Shown: piece by piece, positions 1-10,126 of the stretch | How positions within the stretch are numbered: the stretch's first letter is position 1 | How the letters are laid out: every line of letters starts with the position of its first letter | Assembly (NCBI RefSeq): GCF_014841615.1 | Contig: NZ_JACYUG010000003.1 | Location: 124,001-188,000 of the forward strand | Length of the DNA stretch: 64,000 bases | Direction of reading: 5' to 3' | Origin: Sphingomonas sp. CFBP 8760 | GTDB lineage: Bacteria; Pseudomonadota; Alphaproteobacteria; Sphingomonadales; Sphingomonadaceae | The notes under the pieces: generated by a model | Databases searched by the model: none | Told to the model about the DNA's origin: nothing | Seen by the model: the letters and a program-made list of their open reading frames with translations, nothing else | Made by a program: the position numbers and the translations under genes

Positions 1-2150
1 GGCGCTATACCGGCCAGATCGGCTTCAACACCGACCAGACATTGTTCTCCGCGGTCGGCGTGCCGGTGCTCAACTTCCGCGATCCGCAGACCGACGAGGC
101 GTATATCGTCAACAGCGGCACCAACAGCCAGCAGGTCAATTTCGGCTTCAACGGCAGTTCGTTGCAGGCCAATCTCAGCCGCTACAACGTGTTCGGCAAG
201 ATCGATTACGACGTGACGGACACGATCAAGGCGTTCGTGCAGTTCGGCTATACCAGCTACACCTCGCTCGGCATCACCAACCCGACGCTGGCGTCGAACG
301 TCTATGGCCTGACCGTGCCGGTGACCAACCCGTTCATCCCCGCCGCCTTCCGTCAGGTGCTCGCCTCGCGGCCGACGCCGGGCGGGGCGTTCACCTTCTA
401 CAAGGCGCTGAACATCCTCGGGCCGCGCTACCAGTCCTATGATTACGACGTCTATCAGATCACCACCGGCCTGTCGGGCAAGGTCGGGATCAGGGACTGG
501 ACGTGGGACCTGTACGGCAGCGTCAGCAAGGCCAAGTTCGTCAACGCACAGACCGGCGGCGCCAGCGCCAGCGCCACCGCGCGCCTGTTGAACAGCCCGA
601 CCGGCGGCACCGATCTGTGCGCGGGCGGCTTCAACCCGTTCGGCAACGTCACGCCGTCGCAGGCGTGCATCGATTACATCTCGCGCCGCACCGTCAATTC
701 CAACGAGCTGAAGCAGCGCACCGTCGAGGGTAACGTGCAGGGCGGGCTGTTCGGCCTGCCCGCGGGCGAGGTGCGGTTCGCGGCCGGTGCCGACTACCGC
801 TTCAACGGCTACGGCTTCACGCCCGACGCGGCGCTGGCGCAGCCCGACGGCACCAGCGACATCCTCGGCTACAGCGTGCTGCGCCCCGCCAGCGGCTCGG
901 TCGACACGGGCGAGGTCTATGCGGAACTGCTCGTGCCGCTGCTCCACGATATCCCGCTGATCCAGCAGTTCGATCTCGATCTCGGCTATCGCTATTCGCA
1001 CTACAACACGGTCGGCGGCGTCCACACCTACAAGGCGGATGCGTCGTGGACGGTGTTCGAGGGGCTGCGCCTGCGCGGCGGCTACAACCGCGCGATCCGC
1101 ACCCCCAGCGTCGGCGAGCTGTTCGCCCCCGTCTCCACCGGCTCGGTCGCGATCGGCACCGCGTCGGCGACCACGACCAACGGCGATCCGTGCGACACCC
1201 GCTCCTCCTACCGTCGTGGCAGCGCCGCGACGCAGGTGCGCGCCCTCTGCCTGGCGCAGGGCGTGCCGACCGGGATCATCGACAGCTATCAGCTGGGCAC
1301 CGCGCAGGTCTTCGCGCTGACCGGCGGCAATCCGGAATTGCAGGAGGAAACCGCCGATACCTATTCGATCGGCGGCGTCATCCAGTCGCCGATCGAGGCG
1401 GCGATGTTCAAGAACATGTCGCTGTCGGTCGATGCCTACCAGATCAAAATCGGCGATGCGGTCGGCCCGCTGTCGATCGCGCAGGCGTTCCAGTTCTGCT
1501 TCAATTCGGGCGGCAACAACCCGAATTACAGCACGACCAACTATTATTGCTCGCTCATCACCCGCAACACCGCGAGCGGCGTGCCGATCAACCCGCTCCA
1601 GCCGCTGCTCAACCTCGGCACGTTCAAGGTGCGCGGCATCGACGTGCAGTTCGACTGGCGGTTCGGGCTCGACTCGCTGGGGCTGGGCGTGGACGCGGGC
1701 AAGATCGCGCTCAACGCGGCGGTCAGCTACACCGACCAGTTCAAGATCCAGGCGCTGCCCGGCGCCCCGACCTACGACTATGCCGGCAGCATCGGCACCG
1801 GCGTGGAGACGACGGCGGGGACGTCGCACCCGCGCTGGAAATCGATCACCTCGCTCACCTACACGCTGGGCGGCGCGAGTCTCGGGATGCGCTGGCGCTA
1901 CATCTCGGCGATGAAGGCGTCGGCGCGCGTGGTCAGCCTGACCAGCACGACGCGCGGGGTGGACAAATACAATGTCTTCGACCTGAATGCCCGGTTCGAG
2001 GCGGGGGAGACGACCGAGTTCCGGCTGGGCGTGACCAACCTGTTCAACAAGGCACCGCCGCAGGTCGGCGATATCGAGGGCACGTTCGACGCGCAGAACT
2101 ACGACGTGATCGGCCGCTATTTCTTCCTCGGCGCGACCAAGCGTTTCTGA
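1..2150 (+). CDS. TonB-dependent receptor, C-terminal part (5' truncated)
   Basis: The reading frame is open from base 3 and its start lies before the window, so about 715 C-terminal residues are present. The protein is an outer-membrane, TonB-energised importer. Visible barrel signatures are GGYNRAIRTPSVGELF (codons near position 1080), the RGIDVQFDW strand near 1634, and the late barrel motif NLFNKAPP near 2037; it ends KRF with a terminal Phe, as barrel proteins do. Cys-containing loops (DLCAGG, DPCDTRSS, QFCFNSGG) are typical of large extracellular loops in sphingomonad receptors. The plug and TonB box lie upstream of the window. The secreted amidohydrolase starts 26 bases downstream, suggesting a common transcript for uptake and processing of an amide or peptide-like substrate; that substrate is inference. 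Confidence 0.93.
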   Translation, partial: RYTGQIGFNTDQTLFSAVGVPVLNFRDPQTDEAYIVNSGTNSQQVNFGFNGSSLQANLSRYNVFGKIDYDVTDTIKAFVQFGYTSYTSLGITNPTLASNVYGLTVPVTNPFIPAAFRQVLASRPTPGGAFTFYKALNILGPRYQSYDYDVYQITTGLSGKVGIRDWTWDLYGSVSKAKFVNAQTGGASASATARLLNSPTGGTDLCAGGFNPFGNVTPSQACIDYISRRTVNSNELKQRTVEGNVQGGLFGLPAGEVRFAAGADYRFNGYGFTPDAALAQPDGTSDILGYSVLRPASGSVDTGEVYAELLVPLLHDIPLIQQFDLDLGYRYSHYNTVGGVHTYKADASWTVFEGLRLRGGYNRAIRTPSVGELFAPVSTGSVAIGTASATTTNGDPCDTRSSYRRGSAATQVRALCLAQGVPTGIIDSYQLGTAQVFALTGGNPELQEETADTYSIGGVIQSPIEAAMFKNMSLSVDAYQIKIGDAVGPLSIAQAFQFCFNSGGNNPNYSTTNYYCSLITRNTASGVPINPLQPLLNLGTFKVRGIDVQFDWRFGLDSLGLGVDAGKIALNAAVSYTDQFKIQALPGAPTYDYAGSIGTGVETTAGTSHPRWKSITSLTYTLGGASLGMRWRYISAMKASARVVSLTSTTRGVDKYNVFDLNARFEAGETTEFRLGVTNLFNKAPPQVGDIEGTFDAQNYDVIGRYFFLGATKRF

Positions 2151-2176
2151 TCGACATGGACAAGGGAACGACGAAC

Positions 2177-3637
<1,461 letters not shown>

Positions 3638-3655
3638 ACCTCTGAACTTCCCGTC

Positions 3656-3697
3656 CCGTTCGTCCTGAGCGACGTCGCTCGGTACGAACGGGGCAGG
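3656..3697. repeat. Inverted repeat / possible terminator after the amidohydrolase gene
   Basis: CCCGTTCGT at the left pairs with ACGAACGGG at the right, and between them sits the perfect palindrome GAGCGACGTCGCTC. It lies 19 bases past the amidohydrolase stop in a convergent gap and could fold in either strand. There is no T-run, so intrinsic termination is only possible. Confidence 0.45.
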
Positions 3698-3720
3698 GTG
3701 GTCCGGAGCATGACCTATCC

Positions 3721-3798
3721 CGTCGTTGCGAGCGCAGCGAAGCAATCCAGAGCCCCGCGCGCGACGCCCTGGATTGCTTCGCTACGCTCGCAACGACG
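3721..3798. repeat. Dispersed palindromic repeat, copy 1
   Basis: Left arm CGTCGTTGCGAGCGCAGCGA and its near-perfect inverted copy enclose a short variable centre. The arms correspond to the consensus GCGAGCGTAGCGAAGCAATC seen in the other copies. It is followed by the extended flank GGTTCCACGTCATCACGC. Confidence 0.9.
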
Positions 3799-3928
3799 GA
3801 CGGGTAGGTTCCACGTCATCACGCTTGTTTCCGGGGAGGGTGCCGGTTTTGCAGCCGGCGCTATGCACGACGGCACCAGACCGCCCCAGAACGGCGCCAG
3901 CGTGACGTGGTCCCGAGACAACCTCCGC

Positions 3929-4006
3929 CGTCGTTGCGAGCGGAGCGAAGCAATCCAGCGCCCGGCGCGCGACGCCCCGGGTTGCTTCGCTACGCTCGCA
4001 ACGACG
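3929..4006. repeat. Dispersed palindromic repeat, copy 2
   Basis: Same palindrome as 3721-3798, starting CGTCGTTGCGAGCGGAGCGA. It lies exactly 208 bases after copy 1 and carries the flank GGGTCCACGCCATCACGC, so copies 1 and 2 form a tandem duplication that includes neighbouring sequence. Confidence 0.9.
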
Positions 4007-4072
4007 GACGGATAGGGTCCACGCCATCACGCTTGCCGCCGGGAAGCGCGTCGGTGTCGCGGCGGATGCCGA

Positions 4073-5068
4073 TCAGAACGGTGCCAGCGTGATGTGGTCC
4101 GGCGTCCGCTCCGTCACCCGCGCCGTGCGATAGGCGGCCAGCGCGGCGACCAGCGCGTCGCTGCCCCCGTCGGTATCCAGCACGCCGCTGAACGGCCGGC
4201 GGGCGAGGGCGGGATCGGCGATCACGATCCGTTGCGCCGAATAATGGTTCAGCCGCGCCGCGACCTCCGCCAGGGGCAGCGAATCGAAGGTCAGCGTGCC
4301 CGTCCGCCATTCCGTCCCGATCGCGGCGGCGCCCGCGCGCACCGTGATCGCCCCGTCGGTCAGGGTCAGCACGTCGCCCGGCGCCAGTTGCCGGCTGCGG
4401 CCGGGCAGGTCGACGCGCACCGATCCCTCGACCAGCGCGACCGTCAGCCGCCCCGGTTCGACCTCCACCGAGAAATGCGTGCCGAGCGCGCGGACCGACG
4501 CGGTGCCCGCGGTCACCACGAAGGGATGCGCCGCATCCTTCGCCACCGCGAACATCGCCCGTCCGCGATCGATCCGCACCCGGCGTTCGGCCTCCGGCGC
4601 ATCGACTATCGCCACCGATTGCGCGTCCACCGTCATCACCGATCCGTCGGGCAGGCGCACCTGGCGCACCTGGCCGATCGCGGTGGCGACGATCGCCTGC
4701 CGCATCGGCGGCACGGTGCGGCCCGCGATCACCCCGCCGGTGATGCCCAGCGTCAGCAGCAGTGCCGCGGCCATCGCCAGTTTCGGCGCCAGCCCGCGCC
4801 CCGACATCGGGAAACGTCGCGTCGATCCGGCCGCGCGGTCGCCCTTCGCCGTCGCGATCATCGCTGCCAGACGATCGTCGCCGCGCAGCGCGTCCAGCCC
4901 GTCGCCGACCCGCCCGATCGTCGCCCACGACCGGGCATGGGCAGGGTCGCCGTCGTGCCACGCGTGGAAACCGGCGCGATCCGCCTCGTCCACGTCGTCG
5001 GCGCGCAGACGGGCATACCAGCCCGCCGCCGCCGTGGCGGCGGCGTCGTCGCGGTGCGGCACGGTCAT
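4073..5068 (-). CDS. FecR-family anti-sigma / sigma regulator
   Basis: 331 residues, inner-membrane transducer of a cell-surface signalling system. Order: an N-terminal cytoplasmic DUF4880-type region (GWYARLRADDVDEADRAGF, W-rich WHDGDPAHARSW), one membrane span around residues 88-110 (LAMAAALLLTLGITGGVIAG), a periplasmic FecR domain (RQVRLPDGSVMTVDAQS), and a C-terminal DUF4974-like segment (GTLTFDSLPLAEVAARLN) ending HITLAPF. Its start codon directly abuts the stop codon of the upstream sigma factor gene, so the two are co-transcribed and probably translationally coupled. By family knowledge it senses a TonB receptor's STN domain and controls the partner sigma factor. The receptor at 5726 on the opposite strand is the likely partner. 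Confidence 0.93.
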   Translation of the reverse strand: MTVPHRDDAAATAAAGWYARLRADDVDEADRAGFHAWHDGDPAHARSWATIGRVGDGLDALRGDDRLAAMIATAKGDRAAGSTRRFPMSGRGLAPKLAMAAALLLTLGITGGVIAGRTVPPMRQAIVATAIGQVRQVRLPDGSVMTVDAQSVAIVDAPEAERRVRIDRGRAMFAVAKDAAHPFVVTAGTASVRALGTHFSVEVEPGRLTVALVEGSVRVDLPGRSRQLAPGDVLTLTDGAITVRAGAAAIGTEWRTGTLTFDSLPLAEVAARLNHYSAQRIVIADPALARRPFSGVLDTDGGSDALVAALAAYRTARVTERTPDHITLAPF

Positions 5069-5584
5069 CTACGCGATCGCCGCCGCGAGATGCCTGATTG
5101 CCTTCATGATATGTTTTTCCACCGCGCTCACCGTAATGCCCATGTGTCGGGCGATGGCCGCATACTGCATCTCCTCGAACCGGTGAAGGATGAATGCCTG
5201 CCGGCTTCGGTCAGGCAGTTCCTCGATCGCGGCGAGCAGCAGCGTCCATTGCTCCTTGCCTTCAAGGACGCGCGCGGGCGACCGGTCCTCAACCGGGTGG
5301 TGACGATCCTCCAGCGATTCGTGCTGCGACTGGCACCGGCTGCCGGCGCGCCGCCCGCGATCGGCGAGCACGCTGTGCGCGGTCTGGAACAGATATCCCT
5401 CGATATTGTCGATCGGGCGGCCGTCGCGGCGGGCATGCATCCGGATCGCGACATCCTGGACCAGATCGTCGACCTCCGCGATCGGGGCGCGCTTCATGAA
5501 GAAGCGGCGGATCGCGCCGAGATGCCGGACGAAGCCGGTGCCCGCCAGGTCGGTCGGGTCGGCAGATGCCTGAATCGAAAGCAT
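5069..5584 (-). CDS. ECF sigma factor, FecI family
   Basis: 171 residues from ATG 5584; GTG codons at 5599 and 5620 are in-frame alternatives, the last preceded closely by GGGAGGGG. Sigma region 2 is recognisable as VDDLVQDVAIRMHARR. Region 4 (LPDRSRQAFILHRFEEMQ then YAAIARHMGITVSAVEKHI) carries the helix-turn-helix. This is the small two-domain sigma architecture of iron-starvation ECF factors. It directs RNA polymerase to a receptor promoter when released by FecR. The stop codon abuts the fecR start with no gap. The gene is divergent from the STN-domain receptor at 5726, leaving about 140 bases for both promoters. Confidence 0.92.
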   Translation of the reverse strand: MLSIQASADPTDLAGTGFVRHLGAIRRFFMKRAPIAEVDDLVQDVAIRMHARRDGRPIDNIEGYLFQTAHSVLADRGRRAGSRCQSQHESLEDRHHPVEDRSPARVLEGKEQWTLLLAAIEELPDRSRQAFILHRFEEMQYAAIARHMGITVSAVEKHIMKAIRHLAAAIA

Positions 5585-5725
5585 GATCGTATCCGTCACT
5601 CCGTCACCGGGCGTCGGCACCCCCTCCCGAGGTTCTTAACCGGAACGGACCATGTTGCCGAACGGCCGTCAAGGGTGACATTGGTGTGACGGTCGCCACC
5701 ACCCGAATCCGTCCGCTTCTGGGAG

Positions 5726-8275
5726 ATGCCCCGCCCCGCCATGGCCCCGCCGCCCGCCTTTCGCCGTCCCGGCCCCCGCATCGCCCATTGGGGCGCGGCG
5801 CTGGCGGTCGGCTGGCTCGGCTGCGGCGCGGCGCTGGCGCAGCGTGGGGTGCCCGCCCGGGCGGTCACGGTGCCGGCCGGTCGACTCGATGCCGGGCTGC
5901 GGCGCCTGGCGGCGGCGACCGGGTGGCAAATCTTGTTCGATCCGGCACTGGTCGGCGATCGTCGCACGCGGGCGATCGTCTCGACCACCGATCCCGCCGG
6001 CGCGTTGGCCCGGATGCTGGCGGGGTCGGGATTGAAGGCGCGGCGGCTGGCGGGCGGCGTGTTCATCATCGTGACGGCCGCGTCGCCCCGGCGCCCGGCG
6101 TCGACGTCGGCGACGCCGCCGCCGGTCGCGGTCGAGGACGAGATCGTCGTCACCGCGCTGAAGCGCGCCACCCCGCTCGACGATACCGAACTCAGCATCG
6201 CCACCCTGTCCGCCGCGACGATCGAGGCGCGCAACGTCACCGATCTGCGGGCGGCGGCACGACTGTTGCCGGGGCTGGCGGCGTTCAACACCAGCGCGCT
6301 GCAACAAAGGCTGGCAGTGCGCGGCGTCAGCGCCACGGGCGAGGCGACGGTGGGGGTCTATTACGGCGAAAGCCCGATCGCCGGCCCCTCGGGCACCGGT
6401 GCCGATCCCGGCGCGTCCGCCCCCGACATTGATCTGGTCGATATCGAGCGGATCGAACTGCTGAAGGGGCCGCAGGGCACGCTCTACGGGGCCAGTTCGA
6501 TGGGCGGCACGCTGCGCATCCTGCCCCATGGCGTCGATCTCGACCGGTCGGGCGCCTGGGTGGAGGCGCGCGGCGATCTGGTCGCGCATGGCGGGGCGGG
6601 CGGGGCGCTGGTGGCGATGGCGAATCCCGTGCTGGTGCCGGACCGGCTGGCGGCACGGCTGGTGGCGTATCGCCGCACGCTGGGCGGCTATATCGACAAC
6701 GACCGGCTCGACGCGACGGATCGTGGGCAGTTGCAGCGGGAAGGGGTACGGATACAGGTGGCGTGGCGACCGGATCAGGCGGTCCGGCTCGACACGCTGT
6801 ACCTGCATCAGCGCACCGGGCTGGACGATGGCGGCTTCTGGGACCCGGCACTGGGCCGTTACCGCGTCGCGCAGCCGACCCTGACCCCCAACAGCGATCG
6901 CCTCGATCTGGCCAGTGCGACGCTGCACGCCACGCTCGACGGGGCGGTGGTGACCGCGACGGGATCGTATCTGCGGCGGCGGATCGTCCGCCAGATCGAC
7001 TATACCGAGGTGCTGGCGCGGCAGCGCGACAGTGTGGCGGGATGCCTGCGGCTGGCCGGGTTGCCGACGGGGGCGGCATGCGACGCCGCCGCGCGGACCG
7101 CGTACCAGGCCTATGTCGATGCCCGCCTGCCGGCGATCCTCTATCAGCCCAACCGGCTGACCGGGATCAGCGGCGAGGTGCGGGTGGCGGCCCCCGCCGG
7201 CGCCGCCTTCGCCTGGACGCTGGGGGCGTTCGTCGAGGACCGGCGCGACGCGGTCGACAGCTATGCGGCGCGGGCGGGGGCGGATGACGGGCGGCTGGTG
7301 CATCCGCTCGACATCATCGGCCTGCGCACCATCGCGACCGGGTTCGATCAGCAGGCGGTCTTCGCGGAGGCGACCCATGCCGTCGTCCCGCGCCTGTCCG
7401 CCACGGCGGGGCTGCGCCTCTACCGATACCGGCGGCAGGGATCGGGCACCGTGCCGGTGCCCAACATCATCACCGGCAGCGCGATGGCGGGTGGCGACCG
7501 CTACACCGGCTCGGCGGGCGGCAGCAATCTGAAGGGCGAACTCGCCTATCGCGTGCCCGGCGGGCCGCTGGTCTATGCGCTGGTGTCGGAGGGGTTCCGG
7601 CCCGGCGGCATCAACGTGACGCCGGGGCTGGCCGCCGACGAGCGCACCTTCGGCGCCGATCACCTGTGGAACTACGAACTGGGCGCGAAGGCGGGGCGCG
7701 GCCGCTGGAGCATCGAGGCGGCGGCCTACCGGATCGACTGGCGCGCCGCGACCTTCGCGGTCACCAGCGCCAACGGCGCGTTCGTCTACAACGTCAACCT
7801 GTCGAACGTCGCGATCCGGGGCGGGGAGGTGCGCGGCAGCATGGTCGCGGGGCCGTTCCGGCTGGCGGCGGCGGCCAGCTTCACCGACGCGCGGCTGGGC
7901 GAGGACACGCTGCTCGGCACCACCGAGGGGATGGGCCGGCGCGGCGACCGGCTGCCCAATCTGCCGCAATGGGCGTATCTGGTGTCGGGCGAGGCGCGGC
8001 TGGGACCATGGACGCTGGGCGCGGACGTCAGCGGCAACGACGCCGCGCCGACCGGGTTCAACGCCGGCAATGCCTATTATCGCCACACCGGCGCCCGGAT
8101 CGAGGTGGCGGCCCATGCCGGCTGGCAGGCGGGGCGGTGGCGGCTGGACGCCAATGTCGACAACCTGTTCGACGCGATCGCCCCCGTCCGCCTGCAATCG
8201 AGCGCGTTTGGCGAGCGCCAGCTCTACAGCGCCCGCCCCCGCACCCTGTCGCTCCGCGCCCGCACCGACTGGTGA
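5726..8275 (+). CDS. TonB-dependent receptor with N-terminal STN signalling domain (FecA-like)
   Basis: 849 residues. After a signal peptide (WGAALAVGWLGCGAALAQ) comes an STN secretin/TonB short domain at about residues 45-112 (VPAGRLDAGLRRLAAATGWQ, ending GGVFIIV). A plug domain follows, with DEIVVTALKRATPLDD as the probable TonB box and RIELLKGPQGTLYGASSMGG as the plug signature. The rest is a 22-strand-type barrel with the late motif NVDNLFDA. The STN domain marks it as a transducing receptor that talks to FecR, and the fecI-fecR pair is divergent next door. The ligand is probably a ferric chelate or other scarce nutrient; this is inference. GGGAG lies immediately before ATG 5726, so the in-frame ATG 5741 is an alternative start. 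Confidence 0.94.
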   Translation: MPRPAMAPPPAFRRPGPRIAHWGAALAVGWLGCGAALAQRGVPARAVTVPAGRLDAGLRRLAAATGWQILFDPALVGDRRTRAIVSTTDPAGALARMLAGSGLKARRLAGGVFIIVTAASPRRPASTSATPPPVAVEDEIVVTALKRATPLDDTELSIATLSAATIEARNVTDLRAAARLLPGLAAFNTSALQQRLAVRGVSATGEATVGVYYGESPIAGPSGTGADPGASAPDIDLVDIERIELLKGPQGTLYGASSMGGTLRILPHGVDLDRSGAWVEARGDLVAHGGAGGALVAMANPVLVPDRLAARLVAYRRTLGGYIDNDRLDATDRGQLQREGVRIQVAWRPDQAVRLDTLYLHQRTGLDDGGFWDPALGRYRVAQPTLTPNSDRLDLASATLHATLDGAVVTATGSYLRRRIVRQIDYTEVLARQRDSVAGCLRLAGLPTGAACDAAARTAYQAYVDARLPAILYQPNRLTGISGEVRVAAPAGAAFAWTLGAFVEDRRDAVDSYAARAGADDGRLVHPLDIIGLRTIATGFDQQAVFAEATHAVVPRLSATAGLRLYRYRRQGSGTVPVPNIITGSAMAGGDRYTGSAGGSNLKGELAYRVPGGPLVYALVSEGFRPGGINVTPGLAADERTFGADHLWNYELGAKAGRGRWSIEAAAYRIDWRAATFAVTSANGAFVYNVNLSNVAIRGGEVRGSMVAGPFRLAAAASFTDARLGEDTLLGTTEGMGRRGDRLPNLPQWAYLVSGEARLGPWTLGADVSGNDAAPTGFNAGNAYYRHTGARIEVAAHAGWQAGRWRLDANVDNLFDAIAPVRLQSSAFGERQLYSARPRTLSLRARTDW

Positions 8276-8714
8276 TCCGCCGCCGTCCTGCGCACCGCCC
8301 CTGTCCTACACGTCGCCATGGGACTATGCCCGTCCCGCACCTGCCGCCACTACCTGACCGCCCGCTTCGTCCATCTGCGATCACCCCCTGTAGGATGCGA
8401 CCTTCGTGACTTTCCGGTGTGACTTTCCACGCCGCCGCTTCCCCCTCCTGTTCCCCGGCGGAGGCCGGGGCCCAGTTGGGAGGACCCCGGTAAGTCATTG
8501 CAGACAGTAGTAAAAAACGCTTAGAAGGGAGTTCGCGCGGAGACGCGGAGACGCGGAGGATGTTCCGCCCGCGTCAGCGGCCCTTCTCTCCCATCATCCG
8601 GCATAGAAAAGCCGCTGCGCGATAAGAGCTACCGCCGCCGCGCACGAAATCTCCGCGTCTCCGCGCCTCCGCGCGAACAAACCTTCTTTCTCGCGCCCTC
8701 ACGAACGCCCGACG
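8276..8714. other. Non-coding gap with a MITE-like inverted repeat
   Basis: No gene is supported in these 439 bases between the receptor and the convergent esterase gene. The right half is an inverted-repeat element (8524-8690). Near 8449 there is a GC-rich stretch (CCCCGGCGGAGGCCGGGG) that can fold on itself. Small overlapping frames lack start signals and plausible composition. Confidence 0.75.
8524..8690. repeat. MITE-like element with 28-bp terminal inverted repeats
   Basis: The left arm (8531-8559) reads GTTCGCGCGGAGACGCGGAG onward. The right arm (8651-8678) is its inverted copy with one mismatch (ends CCTCCGCGCGAAC). Similarity continues outward as AGAAGG on the left and CCTTCT on the right. 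The roughly 90-base centre has no coding potential. Each arm also contains short direct repeats of CGCGGAGA. It lies in a convergent gap. Confidence 0.8.
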
Positions 8715-9413
8715 TCAATCCGCCAGCCGCTCCTTCACCAGCGGCGCCACCCGGTCGGCGATCTTCGCAACACCGGCCGCGTTGGGATGCACCCGGTCGC
8801 CCTGCATCAGCGCGGGGTCGCCGATCACCCCGTCGAGGATGAACGGATACAGCGTGCCGTGATAGGTCCTGGCCAGATCGGGCCAGATCGAATCGAACCG
8901 CGCCACATAATCCACGCCCAGATTGGGCGGCGCCTTCATGCCGGTCAGCATCACCGGGATATCGCGGCGCTTCAGTTCGTCGAGCATCGCGGTCATGTTC
9001 GCGCGGGTTTCGGCCGGCGAAATCTGGCGCAACACGTCGTTGCCGCCCAGCCCCAGCAGCACGAGGTCGGGCTTGCGCGCCTGATTATCGAGCGTGAAGG
9101 CCAGCCGCTGCCGCCCCGCCGCGCTGGTATCGCCCGACACGCCGGCATTGACGACGGTGGCGTTCACGCCGCCCGCCCGCAACCGCGCCTGCACCGCATC
9201 GGGCAGGCTCTGCCCCCGGTCGAGGCCGTAACCGGCATACAGGCTGTCGCCGAACGCCAGCACCAGCCGTTCCGGGCCGACGACTTGCGGTTCCTTTCTG
9301 GCGGCGATCGTCGGGGCGGGGGTAGTCGTCGACGGCGCCCGGTCGCACGCGCCCAAAGCCAGTGGCAGCGCAAGGGGTTGGAGAAGGGCGGCCACTGCCG
9401 CATAGCGCATCAT
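8715..9413 (-). CDS. tesA: SGNH/GDSL hydrolase, TesA-like arylesterase (probable lipoprotein)
   Basis: About 232 residues. The N-terminus is a lipoprotein signal (AALLQPLALPLALGAC, lipobox LGAC). The SGNH blocks are present in order: block I LAFGDSLYAGYG with the nucleophile Ser, block II AGVSGDTSAAG, block III LGLGGNDVLR with the Asn, and block V GDRVHPN with the catalytic Asp and His. The family is multifunctional thioesterase I / lysophospholipase L1 / arylesterase acting at the envelope. It is divergent from the ybbA-ybbP transporter pair, the same arrangement as tesA in many Proteobacteria. The ATG at 9413 was chosen; an in-frame TTG at 9425 has AAGGA at good spacing and could be the true start. 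Confidence 0.92.
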   Translation of the reverse strand: MMRYAAVAALLQPLALPLALGACDRAPSTTTPAPTIAARKEPQVVGPERLVLAFGDSLYAGYGLDRGQSLPDAVQARLRAGGVNATVVNAGVSGDTSAAGRQRLAFTLDNQARKPDLVLLGLGGNDVLRQISPAETRANMTAMLDELKRRDIPVMLTGMKAPPNLGVDYVARFDSIWPDLARTYHGTLYPFILDGVIGDPALMQGDRVHPNAAGVAKIADRVAPLVKERLAD

Positions 9414-9442
9414 CCGTCCCGCCAACGCGATCGTCCTTTTCC

Positions 9443-10126
9443 ATGCATGAACCTGCCGCCGATATGGTGATCGATGTCCGCGAAGTCACGCTCGCGCTGG
9501 GGGAGACGCGCATCCTGCACGGCATCGACCTGGCGGTGGCGCGCGGCGAAAGCCTCGCGCTGCTCGGCGCGTCGGGATCGGGGAAGTCGTCGCTGCTCGC
9601 GGTGCTGACCGGGCTGGAGCGCGCGGGCGGCGGGCAGGTGCGCGTCGCCGGGCTCGATCTGGGCGCGCTGGACGAGGATGCGCTGGCCCGCGCCCGACGT
9701 GGTCGCATCGGCATCGTGTTGCAGGCGTTCCACCTGCTGCCGACGATGACCGCGCGGGAGAATGTCGCGGTGCCGATGGAACTGGCCGGTATCGCCGACG
9801 CGGCCGATCGCGCGACGGCGGAACTGGTCGCGGTCGGCCTCGGCCACCGGCTCGACCATTATCCCTCGCAATTGTCGGGCGGCGAGCAGCAGCGCGTCGC
9901 CATCGCCCGCGCGCTGGGGCCGCGTCCGCCGCTGGTGTTCGCGGACGAGCCGACCGGCAATCTCGACGCCGCCACCGGCACCCAGATCATGGACCTGCTG
10001 TTCGATCGCCGCGCCGCGACCGGTGCCACGCTGGTGATCGTCACCCACGATCCCGCGCTGGCCGATCGCTGCGACCGGATCGTCACGCTGGCGGATGGCC
10101 GCATCCTGTCGGACATGCGCGCTTGA
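9443..10126 (+). CDS. ABC transporter ATP-binding protein, YbbA/LolD-like
   Basis: 227 residues. Walker A is GASGSGKSSLL, the Q-loop is VLQAFHLLP, the signature is LSGGEQQRVAIARAL, Walker B is LVFADEPTGNLD, and the switch His is in VIVTHDP. These place it in the MacB/LolD/YbbA group, which works with FtsX-type permeases on envelope substrates rather than as a classical importer. The stop codon overlaps the TTG start of the permease gene (TTGA), so subunits are made together. ATG 9443 starts 29 bases from the divergent esterase ATG; an in-frame ATG at 9464 is an alternative. The 30-base spacer must hold both promoters or they overlap the coding starts. Confidence 0.93.
   Translation: MHEPAADMVIDVREVTLALGETRILHGIDLAVARGESLALLGASGSGKSSLLAVLTGLERAGGGQVRVAGLDLGALDEDALARARRGRIGIVLQAFHLLPTMTARENVAVPMELAGIADAADRATAELVAVGLGHRLDHYPSQLSGGEQQRVAIARALGPRPPLVFADEPTGNLDAATGTQIMDLLFDRRAATGATLVIVTHDPALADRCDRIVTLADGRILSDMRA

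Larger units (their letters stand above)
3638..4072. other. Convergent intergenic gap made of duplicated repeat units
   Basis: No gene is supported in these 435 bases. The gap contains one inverted repeat (3656-3697), two copies of the dispersed palindrome (3721-3798 and 3929-4006), and after each palindrome a similar flank (CACGTCATCACGCTTG near 3813; CACGCCATCACGCTTG near 4020). Bases 3890-3917 repeat the last codons of fecR (see findings). Small frames here are repeat-derived. Confidence 0.8.

Noticed and set aside
1046..2155. A plus-strand open frame that runs through the TonB receptor in another frame and into the amidohydrolase gene
   Set aside because: It is an extension of the real amidohydrolase frame upstream of its signal peptide; the part before 2156 is Arg/Pro/Ala-rich shadow sequence with no fold pattern.
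3782..4092. Small frames crossing the two palindromic repeats near fecR
   Set aside because: They encode the repeat itself (RCERSEAIQ-type peptides), which recurs wherever the repeat occurs, so they are repeat-derived.
5641..5670. GGAAC at 5642 as a stress promoter for the STN receptor
   Set aside because: No CGTT lies 16 or 17 bases downstream; a FecI-dependent promoter is more likely there.
5669..8197. 842-codon minus-strand frame opposite the STN-domain receptor
   Set aside because: Antisense to a gene with clear domains; the translated sequence is low-complexity R/Q/G and matches no pattern.
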